Positions 1 to 7,478 of a stretch of 64,000 nt of DNA are shown here, piece by piece. Location: NCBI RefSeq assembly GCF_015277895.1, contig NZ_CP063815.1, forward strand, positions 930,001 to 994,000, read 5' to 3'. The stretch is from Microbacterium abyssi. GTDB taxonomy: Bacteria > Actinomycetota > Actinomycetes > Actinomycetales > Microbacteriaceae. The position numbers and the translations under genes were made by a program. The stretch's first letter is position 1. Every line of letters begins with the position of its first letter. The notes under the pieces are model-generated. The model saw only the letters and a program-made list of their open reading frames with translations, was not told where the DNA came from and ran no database searches.

Positions 1-256
1 CGATCCAGGTCGCTATCGCGATCCGCAGTTGCTCGCGGGTGGTGCAAGAGGGGCGGTCGAGGATGTTCTTCTCCAGGCGAGCGAAGAACGATTCCGTGGC
101 CGCGTTCTCCTTGCTGGAACCGACTCTGCCCGTGCTCCGGACCATGCGGTGACGGGTCAGCTCGCGGAGATACTTTCGGCTTCCGAATTGAGATCCTTTC
201 TCGCGGTGGACGATGCATCCGGCGACGTCACCGCGCATCGCGGCGGCGTTTTCGTG
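1..256 (-). pseudogene. IS3-family transposase (OrfB) fragment, runs off the left edge
   Basis: Reading the minus strand gives the C-terminal integrase-core part of an IS3-type OrfB: REKGSQF, then SSKENAATESFFARLEKN, then LDRPSCTTREQLRIAIATWI at the window edge. The glutamate of NAATESFF is the last residue of the DDE triad in this family. The usual middle-Asp motif (H-S-D-R-G-S-Q) reads HREKGSQF here, so that catalytic Asp is replaced. Similarity stops near base 250 although the frame stays open, and a plus-strand gene starts at 314, so the upstream two thirds of the transposase are missing. It is a dead remnant. No terminal inverted repeat can be located because the 3' end lies outside the window. 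Confidence 0.75.
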
Positions 257-301
257 CGCCCGTATACGGATCGGCTCTGCGCCGGTGTCGTCCGTCGCGG
301 C

Positions 302-307
302 TAACCT
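302..307 (+). promoter_or_regulatory. -10 box TAACCT of a leaderless transcript
   Basis: TAACCT lies exactly 6 bases before the ATG at 314 and there is no Shine-Dalgarno sequence. This is the arrangement seen before about 20 genes in this window. Confidence 0.5.
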
Positions 308-313
308 GCTCCT

Positions 314-787
314 ATGACTTGGGAGCAGTTCTGGGCGTCGGTTTTCCCTGCCTACCTCGGCGCCATCGGTTCGATCTCGGCAAGCGCCGTGGCCGTCGTC
401 GCCTTCATACGCGAGATTCGGACTCGCAAGGGATTGACGGAGGTTGCTCAATCAACGACCGAGACCGTCACAATCTCGACTTCGCCACAGTCGGTCACGC
501 CGCTAAGGACACCGGTCGGCGGAACTGAGCCGCTTGAATTAGTCACTCATGGTCGGCAGACGGTCGTGCGCAATCTCACTCAGCTGCCCGTGGAGATCAT
601 CGACATCCGCGTACCCTCAGGTGGTAAAGCGCTCACGCTCCGCAGCGCGTTTCCAGGGACGGTCGAACCCGGAGAAGGATTCGGCTTTATTGTCCACGAC
701 CTTCTTGGAGGTCCCGCAATCGCCGCACTCCTCGTCGAGTGGCGGGCGCCCGACGGAGCAACGCGCCTGAGTAAGTTCTTCATTTAG
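314..787 (+). CDS. membrane-anchored protein of unknown function
   Basis: The 157-residue protein has one hydrophobic segment near residues 10-30 (AYLGAIGSISASAVAVVAF) followed by a basic stretch (REIRTRKG), so it is probably anchored with the C-terminus in the cytoplasm. The rest, rich in Val, Thr and Pro, looks like a beta-rich domain; it ends in an IVHDLLGGPAIAALLVEWRAPDG-type segment. I recognise no family. The ATG fits a leaderless start. It sits between an IS3 remnant and a small regulatory locus, so it may belong to the same accessory patch. Base composition is more AT-rich than the neighbouring housekeeping genes. Confidence 0.65.
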   Translation: MTWEQFWASVFPAYLGAIGSISASAVAVVAFIREIRTRKGLTEVAQSTTETVTISTSPQSVTPLRTPVGGTEPLELVTHGRQTVVRNLTQLPVEIIDIRVPSGGKALTLRSAFPGTVEPGEGFGFIVHDLLGGPAIAALLVEWRAPDGATRLSKFFI

Positions 788-892
788 TGGCTACGCCCGG
801 GCTCTCGCCCGATCCCTGAACGCCTGTGGTACGCATAGGGATCGCGCTGTGGCGCCGACTCCTGGGCGTCAGGCAGCACCCTCGTGGCGCGG

Positions 893-1075
893 CTACCTGG
901 CGTCGACACCGAAGGCGCGCAGCAACGGCACGCGGGGAATCATCCGGCGCGACCCGAGCTGGACCGTGGGGATGGTCCCGCTCTCGATGCCGAGCTTGAT
1001 TGTGCGGTAGTCGACGCCGACGAGCTTAGCGGCATCCTTCATCGTCAGGGCGAGTGAAGTGTCTGTCTTGTTCAT
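893..1075 (-). CDS. small helix-turn-helix (excisionase/MerR-like) DNA-binding protein
   Basis: A 60-residue protein with MKDAAKLVGVDYRTIKLGI at residues 12-30, typical of the HTH_17/excisionase fold, followed by the wing GTIPTVQLGSRRMIP. The start at 1075 has a strong Shine-Dalgarno sequence (GAGGAGAAGGAC) directly before ATG, so the longer upstream frame is not used. Proteins of this size in mobile elements act as excisionases or small repressors. It diverges from the gene at 1189, and the region between them holds GTGAGCAAT/ATTGCTCAC repeats that are a natural binding site for one or both products. Function beyond DNA binding is inferred. Confidence 0.75.
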   Translation of the reverse strand: MNKTDTSLALTMKDAAKLVGVDYRTIKLGIESGTIPTVQLGSRRMIPRVPLLRAFGVDAR

Positions 1076-1089
1076 GTCCTTCTCCTCTC

Positions 1090-1161
1090 GTGAGCAATGC
1101 ATGTCATCACTTGCCCACACCGTACTCCCCTCGTGAGCAATCCGCGACATGTATTGCTCAC
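1090..1161. promoter_or_regulatory. operator region with GTGAGCAAT repeats between divergent HTH genes
   Basis: GTGAGCAAT occurs at 1090-1098 and 1133-1141, and its exact reverse complement ATTGCTCAC at 1153-1161. The last two form a perfect 9-base inverted repeat around an 11-base spacer. The repeats lie between two divergently transcribed DNA-binding genes, which suggests an autoregulatory operator. Confidence 0.7.
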
Positions 1162-1188
1162 GCCGCGAATCTGTGAAAGGCTCACGGC

Positions 1189-1800
1189 ATGAGTGACGTT
1201 GCAGTCGAGGTGACCGACAGCGAGCGAATCGATGTCGGCGACGGAGTGAGCATCCCGAAAGCGTGGGACGTCACCGCAACGGGTGAGGCGAACGTCGCAG
1301 GAACCATCCGCATGCACGTGGTGTTCGACGAGCGGTTGCGCCGCACCGTAGCGGCATCGGTCGGCGTCGATCGCGCGGAGGAGGGTGCGGAGGTGACAGC
1401 TGCCGCGCTGCGCGACGTGCGCGTGCAGTACCTCGTCGCGGTCTCATCGATGCGCGTCGTCGAAGTGACTCGCGAGCAAGGCAAGCCCGAACCTCTCCGC
1501 GAGTACTTGGCAGACGTGAGATCGCGCACCGATCGCAGTTACGAGGAAACGGTGCGGGAAGCGGTGGCGCTGTACCGGATCGCGGCGACGGTGAACCTCG
1601 CGCCGCTCAAACTCGTCTCCGAGCAGCTCGATGTGAGCGTCAGCACGGCCACGCGGATGATGGCTCGCGCGCGCGAAGGCGGCCTCGCTGTCGACCTGAT
1701 CACCCGCGAGACACACAACAGGCTGCGGACCGGAGACGAGGATCGGGCGCGCCCGCACCAGGTTCCGGGCTCGCCGTCCGGCCCGTCGATCGGGCGGTGA
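1189..1800 (+). CDS. DNA-binding protein with C-terminal helix-turn-helix, unknown role
   Basis: The 203-residue protein has an N-terminal part of unknown fold and a C-terminal segment at about residues 120-165 (LAPLKLVSEQLDVSVSTATRMMARARE) that reads as a helix-turn-helix of the kind that binds an operator. AAAGG precedes the ATG at a workable distance, and the operator repeats end 27 bases upstream. It diverges from the small HTH protein at 893-1075. Proteins of this pattern occur in actinobacterial mobile elements, but I cannot name the family. Downstream lies a gene-free stretch carrying two more copies of the same octamer. Confidence 0.7.
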   Translation: MSDVAVEVTDSERIDVGDGVSIPKAWDVTATGEANVAGTIRMHVVFDERLRRTVAASVGVDRAEEGAEVTAAALRDVRVQYLVAVSSMRVVEVTREQGKPEPLREYLADVRSRTDRSYEETVREAVALYRIAATVNLAPLKLVSEQLDVSVSTATRMMARAREGGLAVDLITRETHNRLRTGDEDRARPHQVPGSPSGPSIGR

Positions 1801-2259
1801 CGGCAATCTGGCGCATCCGACACCGTTTCAGCACATCGCTAAGCGTGAACGTACAGCAGCGGCAAATTGCTCAAATTCGCGGGTCTAGCCGCGCGGCGAA
1901 TTCAGATTGGCCGCATCCCATTTCGGCATGCGTCTGAGAGCCACTCCATGAGTAACATTTTTGGCCGTTCTTTGGCCGCATCCTGTTTCCAACTGGCTGT
2001 TTTCGGACGTCGCTGGATGTCGACGAGATCTCGAAAACCCGCACAATTACGCGGAATCTGTCGTTGTATGCCGGTATGCGAATTGCTCAATTCGCGTTCG
2101 AGTCCCTGAGGCCGCTCAGCCCCCAGTGAACGCGTTCGTTACTACTTGAAATCGTGGCTATGTCTCGAACGGCAGGAGCGCGATGGCATACGCCGCGACA
2201 CTCATCACGAGGCGGGGCCGAGCAAGAAGAGTGAGCCCGACCAACGCAGCGTAGCCGGT
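1801..2259. other. 459-base gene-free stretch with short direct repeats
   Basis: No convincing gene is present; the open frames here have no ribosome site and no recognisable protein. The stretch is visibly more AT-rich than its surroundings. It holds ATTGCTCA at 1866-1873 and 2082-2089, each followed closely by an AATTCGCG or ATTCGCG tail, and TTGGCCGCATCC twice (1907-1918 and 1972-1983). It looks like a protein-binding or eroded mobile-element region. Confidence 0.55.
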
Positions 2260-2835
2260 CTAGGACACTGGTGAAAGGGCGGCCGTCATGAACTCGATGA
2301 GCGCAGACTTGCGGCGCTGGTGGTCGGTGGAGCGTTCGCTGGTCATCGCGACGTTCGTGATGGAGTTTTGCGCCCACGTTGCGGCAGTGGCGATCAGGAG
2401 GGACCACACGTCCTCGGCTTTGAGGTCGTCCCGAACGGTTCCGATGCGCTGCTGCCCGACAATCTCGCGCAGGTGCTGAGCATCGATCTCCTCGAGCCCG
2501 GGGTACAGGTACCCCGTTGCCTCGCGCTCAAGCCGTTTCCACATCAGCAGACGCATCAGTGCCGGGTCGGCGAGGTAGTCATCGTAGAGTCGCGACGCGT
2601 AGCCCGCCAGATCGTGAGCGGTGAACGGCACCCTCTCACTGTTCCCGATGACGTGCACTTCGAAGACGGCATCGAAGAGCTTGTCCTTCCCCCCGAAATA
2701 CGCGTAGATCATCGGCTTGCTCATGCCCGAGCGCTCTGCGATGCGATCGACACGGGCCCCCGCGATGCCGTGCGCGGCGAACTCCTCGGTGGCCGCGTCG
2801 AGGATGAGCGCGCGTGTCTTATCTGCCTTGCTCAT
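2260..2835 (-). CDS. TetR-family transcriptional repressor
   Basis: A 191-residue TetR regulator with the N-terminal HTH at residues 24-50 (GIAGARVDRIAERSGMSKPMIYAYF) and a helical ligand-binding domain. It is divergent from the zinc alcohol dehydrogenase at 2880, and a 16-base near-palindrome lies between them over the dehydrogenase -10 box. It is therefore very likely the local repressor of that gene and of itself. On the minus strand TAGGGT (+2842-2847) stands 6 bases before the ATG, so the message is probably leaderless. The ligand is not predictable. Confidence 0.92.
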   Translation of the reverse strand: MSKADKTRALILDAATEEFAAHGIAGARVDRIAERSGMSKPMIYAYFGGKDKLFDAVFEVHVIGNSERVPFTAHDLAGYASRLYDDYLADPALMRLLMWKRLEREATGYLYPGLEEIDAQHLREIVGQQRIGTVRDDLKAEDVWSLLIATAATWAQNSITNVAMTSERSTDHQRRKSALIEFMTAALSPVS

Positions 2836-2853
2836 CGGTCAACCCTATCAAGC

Positions 2854-2869
2854 TACCAACTAGTAGGTA
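2854..2869. promoter_or_regulatory. TetR operator overlapping the dehydrogenase -10 box
   Basis: TACCAACTAGTAGGTA is a 16-base palindrome with one mismatched pair. It ends inside the -10 box TAACAT (2868-2873), which lies 6 bases before the ATG at 2880. A bound repressor would block RNA polymerase. Confidence 0.75.
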
Positions 2870-2879
2870 ACATGGTCAC

Positions 2880-3935
2880 ATGATCACTACCGCGCTGTCC
2901 GCCACGGTTCACGGACAGGCCCTCCACCCGACCCCGATCGCTCGACGTGAGCTCCTGCCCGATGATGTTGACGTGCGTGTGACGTTCTGCGGGGTCTGCC
3001 ACAGCGACCTCCACGCCCTGCACACCCCGCCGGAGCAGGGAGGCATCTTTCCGCTCGTGCCCGGTCACGAGTTCGTCGGCGAGGTAGTGGCTGTCGGCTC
3101 GAGCGTCATCGACTTCGCGCCAGGTGATCCGGTCGCGGTCGGCAATATCGTCGATTCCTGCGGAACATGCCGGATGTGTCACGCAGGGCAGGAGAACTTC
3201 TGCACGGAGTTCCCGACATTGACCTACGGCGGACGAGACCGCGTTGATGGAACGGTGACTGCAGGAGCCTACGCTGGCCGGTATGTCGTCCGCGACCGGT
3301 TCGTCTACCACCGCCCGACAGCCTTGGACCCTGCTGCGGTCGCTCCGCTCATGTGCGCCGGTATCACCGTTTGGGAGCCGCTGCGCACGTCCGGAGTCGG
3401 TCCGGGCACTCGACTCGGCGTCGTCGGAATCGGCGGCCTCGGACACCTCGCTATCCGACTCGGGCGGGCGCTCGGTGCCGAAGTCACCGTGTTCACGACA
3501 ACCCCCGCCAAAGTCGCGGACGCACAACGGCTGGGTGCCGAGCATGTTGTCATTTCGACTGACGACGGAGCCATGGAAGATGCGCGGAGCTCACTTGACC
3601 TCATCCTCGACACTGTCGCGGTCGCACATGACCTCACCCCGTATCTCCGGTCGCTGGACCTGGACGGCACGCTCTTCAATCTCGGACATCTCGGGCCAGT
3701 CAGGGTGCAGGCTACAGATCTGCTCATCGGCCGCAAACGACTCGCTTCGGCCGGGAGCGGCGGACACCGCTGGACACAGGACCTGCTGAACTTCTGCGGC
3801 GAGCACGGCATCACAGCCGACATTGAGGTGCTTCCCGCCGCGGAAGTCAACACCGCGCTCGAACGCCTAGCCCGCGGCGATGTCCGCTACAGATTCGTGC
3901 TCGACCTTAGTTCCCTTCACGAGCCTCGCCAATAG
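2880..3935 (+). CDS. zinc-dependent alcohol dehydrogenase (cinnamyl-alcohol/YahK-like)
   Basis: This medium-chain dehydrogenase (351 residues) oxidises alcohols or reduces aldehydes with NAD(P). Catalytic-zinc ligands are visible as C40 in GVCHSD, H63-E64 in PGHE and C159 in PLMCAG. The structural-zinc cysteines are C94, C97, C100 and C108. The Rossmann motif GIGGLG is at 183-188. The overall pattern matches the cinnamyl alcohol dehydrogenase/YahK branch, usually NADPH-dependent and active on broad aldehydes. The start follows TAACAT by 6 bases with no Shine-Dalgarno sequence. It is controlled by the divergent TetR regulator, which suggests induction by a toxic aldehyde or similar compound. 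Confidence 0.93.
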   Translation: MITTALSATVHGQALHPTPIARRELLPDDVDVRVTFCGVCHSDLHALHTPPEQGGIFPLVPGHEFVGEVVAVGSSVIDFAPGDPVAVGNIVDSCGTCRMCHAGQENFCTEFPTLTYGGRDRVDGTVTAGAYAGRYVVRDRFVYHRPTALDPAAVAPLMCAGITVWEPLRTSGVGPGTRLGVVGIGGLGHLAIRLGRALGAEVTVFTTTPAKVADAQRLGAEHVVISTDDGAMEDARSSLDLILDTVAVAHDLTPYLRSLDLDGTLFNLGHLGPVRVQATDLLIGRKRLASAGSGGHRWTQDLLNFCGEHGITADIEVLPAAEVNTALERLARGDVRYRFVLDLSSLHEPRQ

Positions 3936-3957
3936 ATACCGCGTGCGAGGCGGGTGC

Positions 3958-4119
3958 CTAGTCTCCGTCGCCAGATGCGCCGTCGTCGACGGCCGAGTCG
4001 CCGTGCTCTGGATGCACCGTCGAAGCAGTTGAATCTCCCGGCCGAAGATTGGCTGCCTCGAGTGCGCGGTCGATTGCGGCCTCCGTCGCCGGATCGATCT
4101 TCGGGTCCTTCGCTGACAT
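3958..4119 (-). CDS. small hypothetical protein
   Basis: The 53-residue acidic protein begins MSAKDPKIDPATEAAIDRAL and ends in a disordered acidic tail. The chosen start has TATGGT (+4126-4131) exactly 6 bases upstream, matching the leaderless pattern of this genome, which is why the longer frame up to 4194 is not used. The amphipathic helix at residues 8-25 is the only structural feature. No function can be assigned. It is convergent with the dehydrogenase gene. Confidence 0.55.
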   Translation of the reverse strand: MSAKDPKIDPATEAAIDRALEAANLRPGDSTASTVHPEHGDSAVDDGASGDGD

Positions 4120-4234
4120 GGCTACACCATATCCGCGCGTGTCCGCTTCGGGTAAGGCCATATCCCAGTACTCTCTGGTGCGCGCATCGCGCAAGCCCCT
4201 CAGCGCCGCCTGGTCCCCGACTTAGCCTGCTGGC

Positions 4235-4507
4235 ATGGGCGGGAACGAGAAGCACACCAGCACGTACGTCGAGATCGACGGCAGAGAGTTCCTGTTGGGA
4301 CGCGATCGCGATCTTGTCGACGTCATGTCAAGGATCGAGGAAGCCGCGCGATCCGAACCCGCGTTCGTCGACCTTTCGGATGGCGACCGTCATGTCTCCG
4401 TTCTCGTCTCGCATCAGTCAAGGGTCGTGATCACCGTGCGGCACGAGTCGTCGGCGCCTGCCGAGCATTCCCCACTGGGGGCCTCGATCGGTGACTGGGA
4501 CCTGTAG
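4235..4507 (+). CDS. small hypothetical protein
   Basis: A 90-residue protein with a beta-strand/helix pattern (TYVEIDGREFLLGRDRDLVD, then VSRIEEAAR-like helix, then DRHVSVLVSHQSRVVITVRH). It has no membrane segment or known motif. TAGCCT at 4223-4228 lies 6 bases before the ATG, supporting a leaderless message and this start. It ends convergently with the flavoprotein at 4579. I do not recognise a family. Confidence 0.7.
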   Translation: MGGNEKHTSTYVEIDGREFLLGRDRDLVDVMSRIEEAARSEPAFVDLSDGDRHVSVLVSHQSRVVITVRHESSAPAEHSPLGASIGDWDL

Positions 4508-4578
4508 CCGGACGAAGGCGCGTGCCCTGACGGGCGGCGGAACGACGGAGACGCAGTGAAGGACGACCGCACGCTGCG

Positions 4579-5877
4579 TCACCCGATGCTGAGCGGCGCG
4601 CGGCCGATCTGAAGCACTGTCGGCGCGGCACAGCATCCGCCCCCTGCCTCGTCGAAGTCGCCGGCACCGCCGCAGACGCCGGTCTCCGGCAGCACCAGTT
4701 CGTTGCGTGCTGCGGCCTCATGATCGCCGCCGAGGTGGGCTGCGACGCTCCGAGCCTGCTCGTAGCCGGTCAGCGCGAGGAACGTCGGCGCGCGCCCATA
4801 CGACTTGGCGCCGATGATGAAGAAGCCCGGCTCGGGTTGCGCAAGCTCTCGCACGCCCGTGGCGGGAACGGAACCGCAAGAGTGCAGGTTCGGGTCGATG
4901 TGTGCGGCGATGCCGGACACCGCCTCCAGCGCGGGATCGAGATCGGTGCGCAGTTCACGCAGCATCCCGATGTCCGGCCGGAAGCCGGTCAGCGCGAAGA
5001 CGTGGGCTACGCCGGCGACCTCGTGCCCGTCTTCGGCCGTGACCGTCAGTGCATCGTTAGCCTCCCGGAACTCGGCGATCCGGAATCCGGTGGACACGTC
5101 GACCAGACCCGCATCGATCACCTGCCGGGCCCGCGAACCGAGTGCTGCCCGCTCCGGAAGATCATCCCCCGCGCCCCCGCCGAAGACATCCGCGCCGCCA
5201 CGACGCCGTAGCCACGTCACGCGCGTGCTCGGAGAGATGCGCGCAAGGTCACTGAGACGCAGCACTGCATGAATGGCGGAATGCCCGGCTCCCACGACGA
5301 CGATGTGACGACCGGCGAACTCTGCCACGTCGTCGGGAATCCGGTACGAGATCCGGTCGGACGCGCGCGATTCGCCGCGCGCAGGCCAGCCGTCGGCGCC
5401 GGCGGGGTTCGTATGCGTCCAGGTGCCGCTCGCGTCGATGACGACGCGGGCGAGCACGCGGTCCTCACCGCCTGCGGCATCCGCCGTGTGCACGACGAAA
5501 GGCTGCTGGCCTCTCCCGCCGTCGACAACCTTGTCGCGTCCTGCCCGCGCGACGCCGGTGACAGTCGTGCCGTAGGTGATGCGCTCGCCGAGCGCAGCCG
5601 CGAGCGGTGCGAGGTACCCGCTGACCCACTCCGCGCCGGTCGGGTGACCGGACCCCGGCGCGCTCCAGCCGGAAGACTCCAGGAGGCGCCGCGAGGCGGA
5701 GTCGATGAGCTCCGGCCATCCGGAGAAGAGCCGCACATGACCCCACTCTGCGACCGCCGCCGCGGCACGATCGCCGCGTTCGATGACCGCGACGTCGATC
5801 CCGCGCTCGGTCAGGTGGGCGGCGACGGCGAGACCCTGCGGGCCCGCACCGATGACGACGACAGGATGCTCGGACAT
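4579..5877 (-). CDS. FAD/NAD(P)-binding flavoprotein linked to an ArsR regulator (ArsO-like)
   Basis: A 432-residue flavin-dependent oxidoreductase of the monooxygenase type. The FAD motif GAGPQG is at residues 10-15 and a second nucleotide-binding motif VVVGAGHS at about 193-200. The start at 5877 has GAGGAGAG just upstream. The C-terminal tail carries a cysteine cluster (GVCGGAGDF, then GGGCCAAP) that could bind thiol-reactive metalloids. It is divergent from an ArsR repressor of the arsenic-type cysteine pattern. Flavoproteins of this kind accompany ars operons in actinobacteria and have been called ArsO; their exact reaction is unsettled. No arsenate reductase or efflux pump is present nearby. 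Confidence 0.8.
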   Translation of the reverse strand: MSEHPVVVIGAGPQGLAVAAHLTERGIDVAVIERGDRAAAAVAEWGHVRLFSGWPELIDSASRRLLESSGWSAPGSGHPTGAEWVSGYLAPLAAALGERITYGTTVTGVARAGRDKVVDGGRGQQPFVVHTADAAGGEDRVLARVVIDASGTWTHTNPAGADGWPARGESRASDRISYRIPDDVAEFAGRHIVVVGAGHSAIHAVLRLSDLARISPSTRVTWLRRRGGADVFGGGAGDDLPERAALGSRARQVIDAGLVDVSTGFRIAEFREANDALTVTAEDGHEVAGVAHVFALTGFRPDIGMLRELRTDLDPALEAVSGIAAHIDPNLHSCGSVPATGVRELAQPEPGFFIIGAKSYGRAPTFLALTGYEQARSVAAHLGGDHEAAARNELVLPETGVCGGAGDFDEAGGGCCAAPTVLQIGRAPLSIG

Positions 5878-5889
5878 GTCTCTCCTCGA

Positions 5890-5941
5890 ATTGACGATCT
5901 TCAATGCGTCCAGCGTGGAGGACCTATCGAACTTTGTCAAT
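5890..5941. promoter_or_regulatory. ArsR operator candidate (inverted ATTGAC / GTCAAT half sites)
   Basis: ATTGACGATCTTCAAT (5890-5905) and ATCGAACTTTGTCAAT (5926-5941) are inverted copies matching at 12 of 16 positions, placed between the divergent flavoprotein and ArsR genes. AT-rich inverted repeats of this kind are usual ArsR/SmtB sites. Confidence 0.6.
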
Positions 5942-5960
5942 ACATGCCACACTGAACACC

Positions 5961-6299
5961 ATGACCCTTCCGGCGACGATCGATGCGACCTGCTGCGTGC
6001 CCCGCGTGACCTCCGTGGTCTCGGCCGAGGATGCCGCGCGCGCCGCGCAGGTGTTCAAGGCGCTCGGCGACCCCACACGGGTGCGACTGCTGTCGTTGAT
6101 CGCGGCGGGAGACAGCGGCGAGGCGTGCATCTGCGATCTCACAGAGCCCGTCGGACTCTCGCAGGGCACCGTCTCGCATCACATGAAGCTGCTGGTCGAG
6201 GCCGGACTGGTCACGCGCGAGCAGCGTGGACGATGGGCGTACTTCGCGCTCGACAAGAACGCGCTGGGTGCCGCCGCCGACGCGCTGCGCATGCCCTGA
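5961..6299 (+). CDS. arsR: ArsR-family metalloid-responsive repressor
   Basis: A 112-residue winged-helix repressor (HTH around residues 62-85, LSQGTVSHHMKLLVEAGLV). It has C11-C12 near the N-terminus and C56/C58 in ACICDL at the start of the recognition region. This matches the Corynebacterium-type ArsR site, where two N-terminal cysteines and one distal cysteine bind As(III) or Sb(III). The ATG at 5961 is preferred because it begins at the conserved N-terminus; a degenerate CACACT lies 7 bases upstream. It is divergent from the flavoprotein gene with paired half sites between, so it very probably represses it. Confidence 0.9.
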   Translation: MTLPATIDATCCVPRVTSVVSAEDAARAAQVFKALGDPTRVRLLSLIAAGDSGEACICDLTEPVGLSQGTVSHHMKLLVEAGLVTREQRGRWAYFALDKNALGAAADALRMP

Positions 6300-6332
6300 C
6301 GGCGCGGGCTGACGCTCGACAGCCGACCCAGC

Positions 6333-7205
6333 TCATCGTTCACCGCTGATGAATCCGCCCACGGCCGCCGCGACAGCCGGGGCGGCTTCTTCCGCCATAT
6401 GATGGCCGCTGTCGATCCCGAAGCCGGTGACGGAGTGGGCCCAGTCGTTCCAGATCGCCAGTGGATCACCGTAGAGCGACTCCAGGTCATCCTGTCGAGA
6501 CCAGAGAATCAGCGTCGGCGACTCGATCTTCCTGCCGATGCTGCGATCCGCCTCCTCGTGGTCTCGGTCGATGGTCAGCCCGGCTCGGTAGTCCTCGAGC
6601 ATCGACCGCACCACGCTGTGCGTGCGCACGGCGTTCATGAGTTCGGCATGGTTCTCATCGCCCATCGACGCCGCGTCGGCTTTCGGCCGGTACCACGCCT
6701 CCGGATCGGCGTTGATCACCCGTTCAGGAGTCTCCGGCTGCGCGAAGAAGAACCAGTGCCACCATGCAGTGGCGAAGCGGGCATCGATGCGTCGAAGGTG
6801 CTCGCTGATCGGAATGCAGTCCATCAGAACCAGGCGGTCGACCGCCGCGGCGTGGTCGAGTGCGAGCCGCATTGCGACATAGCTCCCGCGGTCATGGCCC
6901 ACGAGATGGAAGCGATCGTGGCCGAGGTGGTGAGCGACAGCCAGAACGTCATCCGCCATCGCCCGCTTCGACTGCTGGGAATGATCTCCGCGCGGCGATG
7001 GGCCGATCGATCTGCCGTATCCGCGTAGATCGGGGCAGATCACCTGGTATCCCCGATCGACGAGAAGCGGGGCGACGCGATGCCATGTCGCCGATGTGCG
7101 AGGGTGGCCGTGCAACAGCACCACCGGCTCGCCCGCACCTTTGTACCGGACGAAGATCTGCGCCGCGCCGGTGTCGACGACTGTCGTGGAGAACCCGTCG
7201 AACAC
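6333..7205 (-). CDS. haloacetate (fluoroacetate) dehalogenase-like alpha/beta hydrolase
   Basis: The 290-residue hydrolase has the haloacetate dehalogenase signature: oxyanion motif HGHPRT at 33-38, Asp nucleophile in GHDRG (D105, with R106), the halide-stabilising pair H150-W151 in WWHWFF, and catalytic His in SGHHMAEE near residue 268. Enzymes with this set cleave the C-halogen bond of haloacetates to glycolate, but many relatives are epoxide hydrolases or have unknown substrates. GTG start at 7205. It is the last gene of a minus-strand operon: zinc dehydrogenase, acidic protein, this gene, with gaps of 27 and 6 bases. Confidence 0.82.
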   Translation of the reverse strand: MFDGFSTTVVDTGAAQIFVRYKGAGEPVVLLHGHPRTSATWHRVAPLLVDRGYQVICPDLRGYGRSIGPSPRGDHSQQSKRAMADDVLAVAHHLGHDRFHLVGHDRGSYVAMRLALDHAAAVDRLVLMDCIPISEHLRRIDARFATAWWHWFFFAQPETPERVINADPEAWYRPKADAASMGDENHAELMNAVRTHSVVRSMLEDYRAGLTIDRDHEEADRSIGRKIESPTLILWSRQDDLESLYGDPLAIWNDWAHSVTGFGIDSGHHMAEEAAPAVAAAVGGFISGER

Positions 7206-7211
7206 GCTCGT

Positions 7212-7451
7212 CTACGACTCGGCGTCGCCCTCGGTCTCTGCCTCCGGCTCGACCTGTGGCCGCCCGATGATGCCGATGCCGACCGCCTCGTGGCTGGGTT
7301 CAGGCTCCTCCCTCGACGGCGCCTTCGGTTCTTCGCCCGGAGCCTTCTCTGTGCTCGGCTCCTCCATCTCCTCGGCATCCGGCATCTGCTCGGGATCGGG
7401 AAGCTTCGGCTCGTCGGGGTTCTGAGCGGTGGTCTCTGCCGAATCACTCAT
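7212..7451 (-). CDS. acidic, proline-rich disordered protein
   Basis: A 79-residue protein dominated by Glu, Pro, Asp and Ala (KLPDPEQMPDAEEMEEPSTE), with one short hydrophobic patch (AVGIGIIGRPQ). AAAGGAAC precedes the ATG. It lies between a zinc dehydrogenase and a hydrolase on the same strand, 27 and 6 bases away, so it is co-transcribed. Similar acidic disordered proteins occur in this window at 14188, 14430 and 33283. A role in desiccation or osmotic stress is plausible but not shown. Confidence 0.8.
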   Translation of the reverse strand: MSDSAETTAQNPDEPKLPDPEQMPDAEEMEEPSTEKAPGEEPKAPSREEPEPSHEAVGIGIIGRPQVEPEAETEGDAES

Positions 7452-7478
7452 GGCGTGTTCCTTTCGTTGAGCGGGGGA

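Noticed and set aside
811..843. Hairpin GATCCCT...AGGGATC between 788 and 892
   Set aside because: Only a 7-base stem with a long loop and no T tract; not convincing as a terminator.
1867..2149. Three short overlapping frames in the 1.8-2.26 kb gap
   Set aside because: No ribosome site, no leaderless box, different frames and strands, AT-rich low-complexity products.
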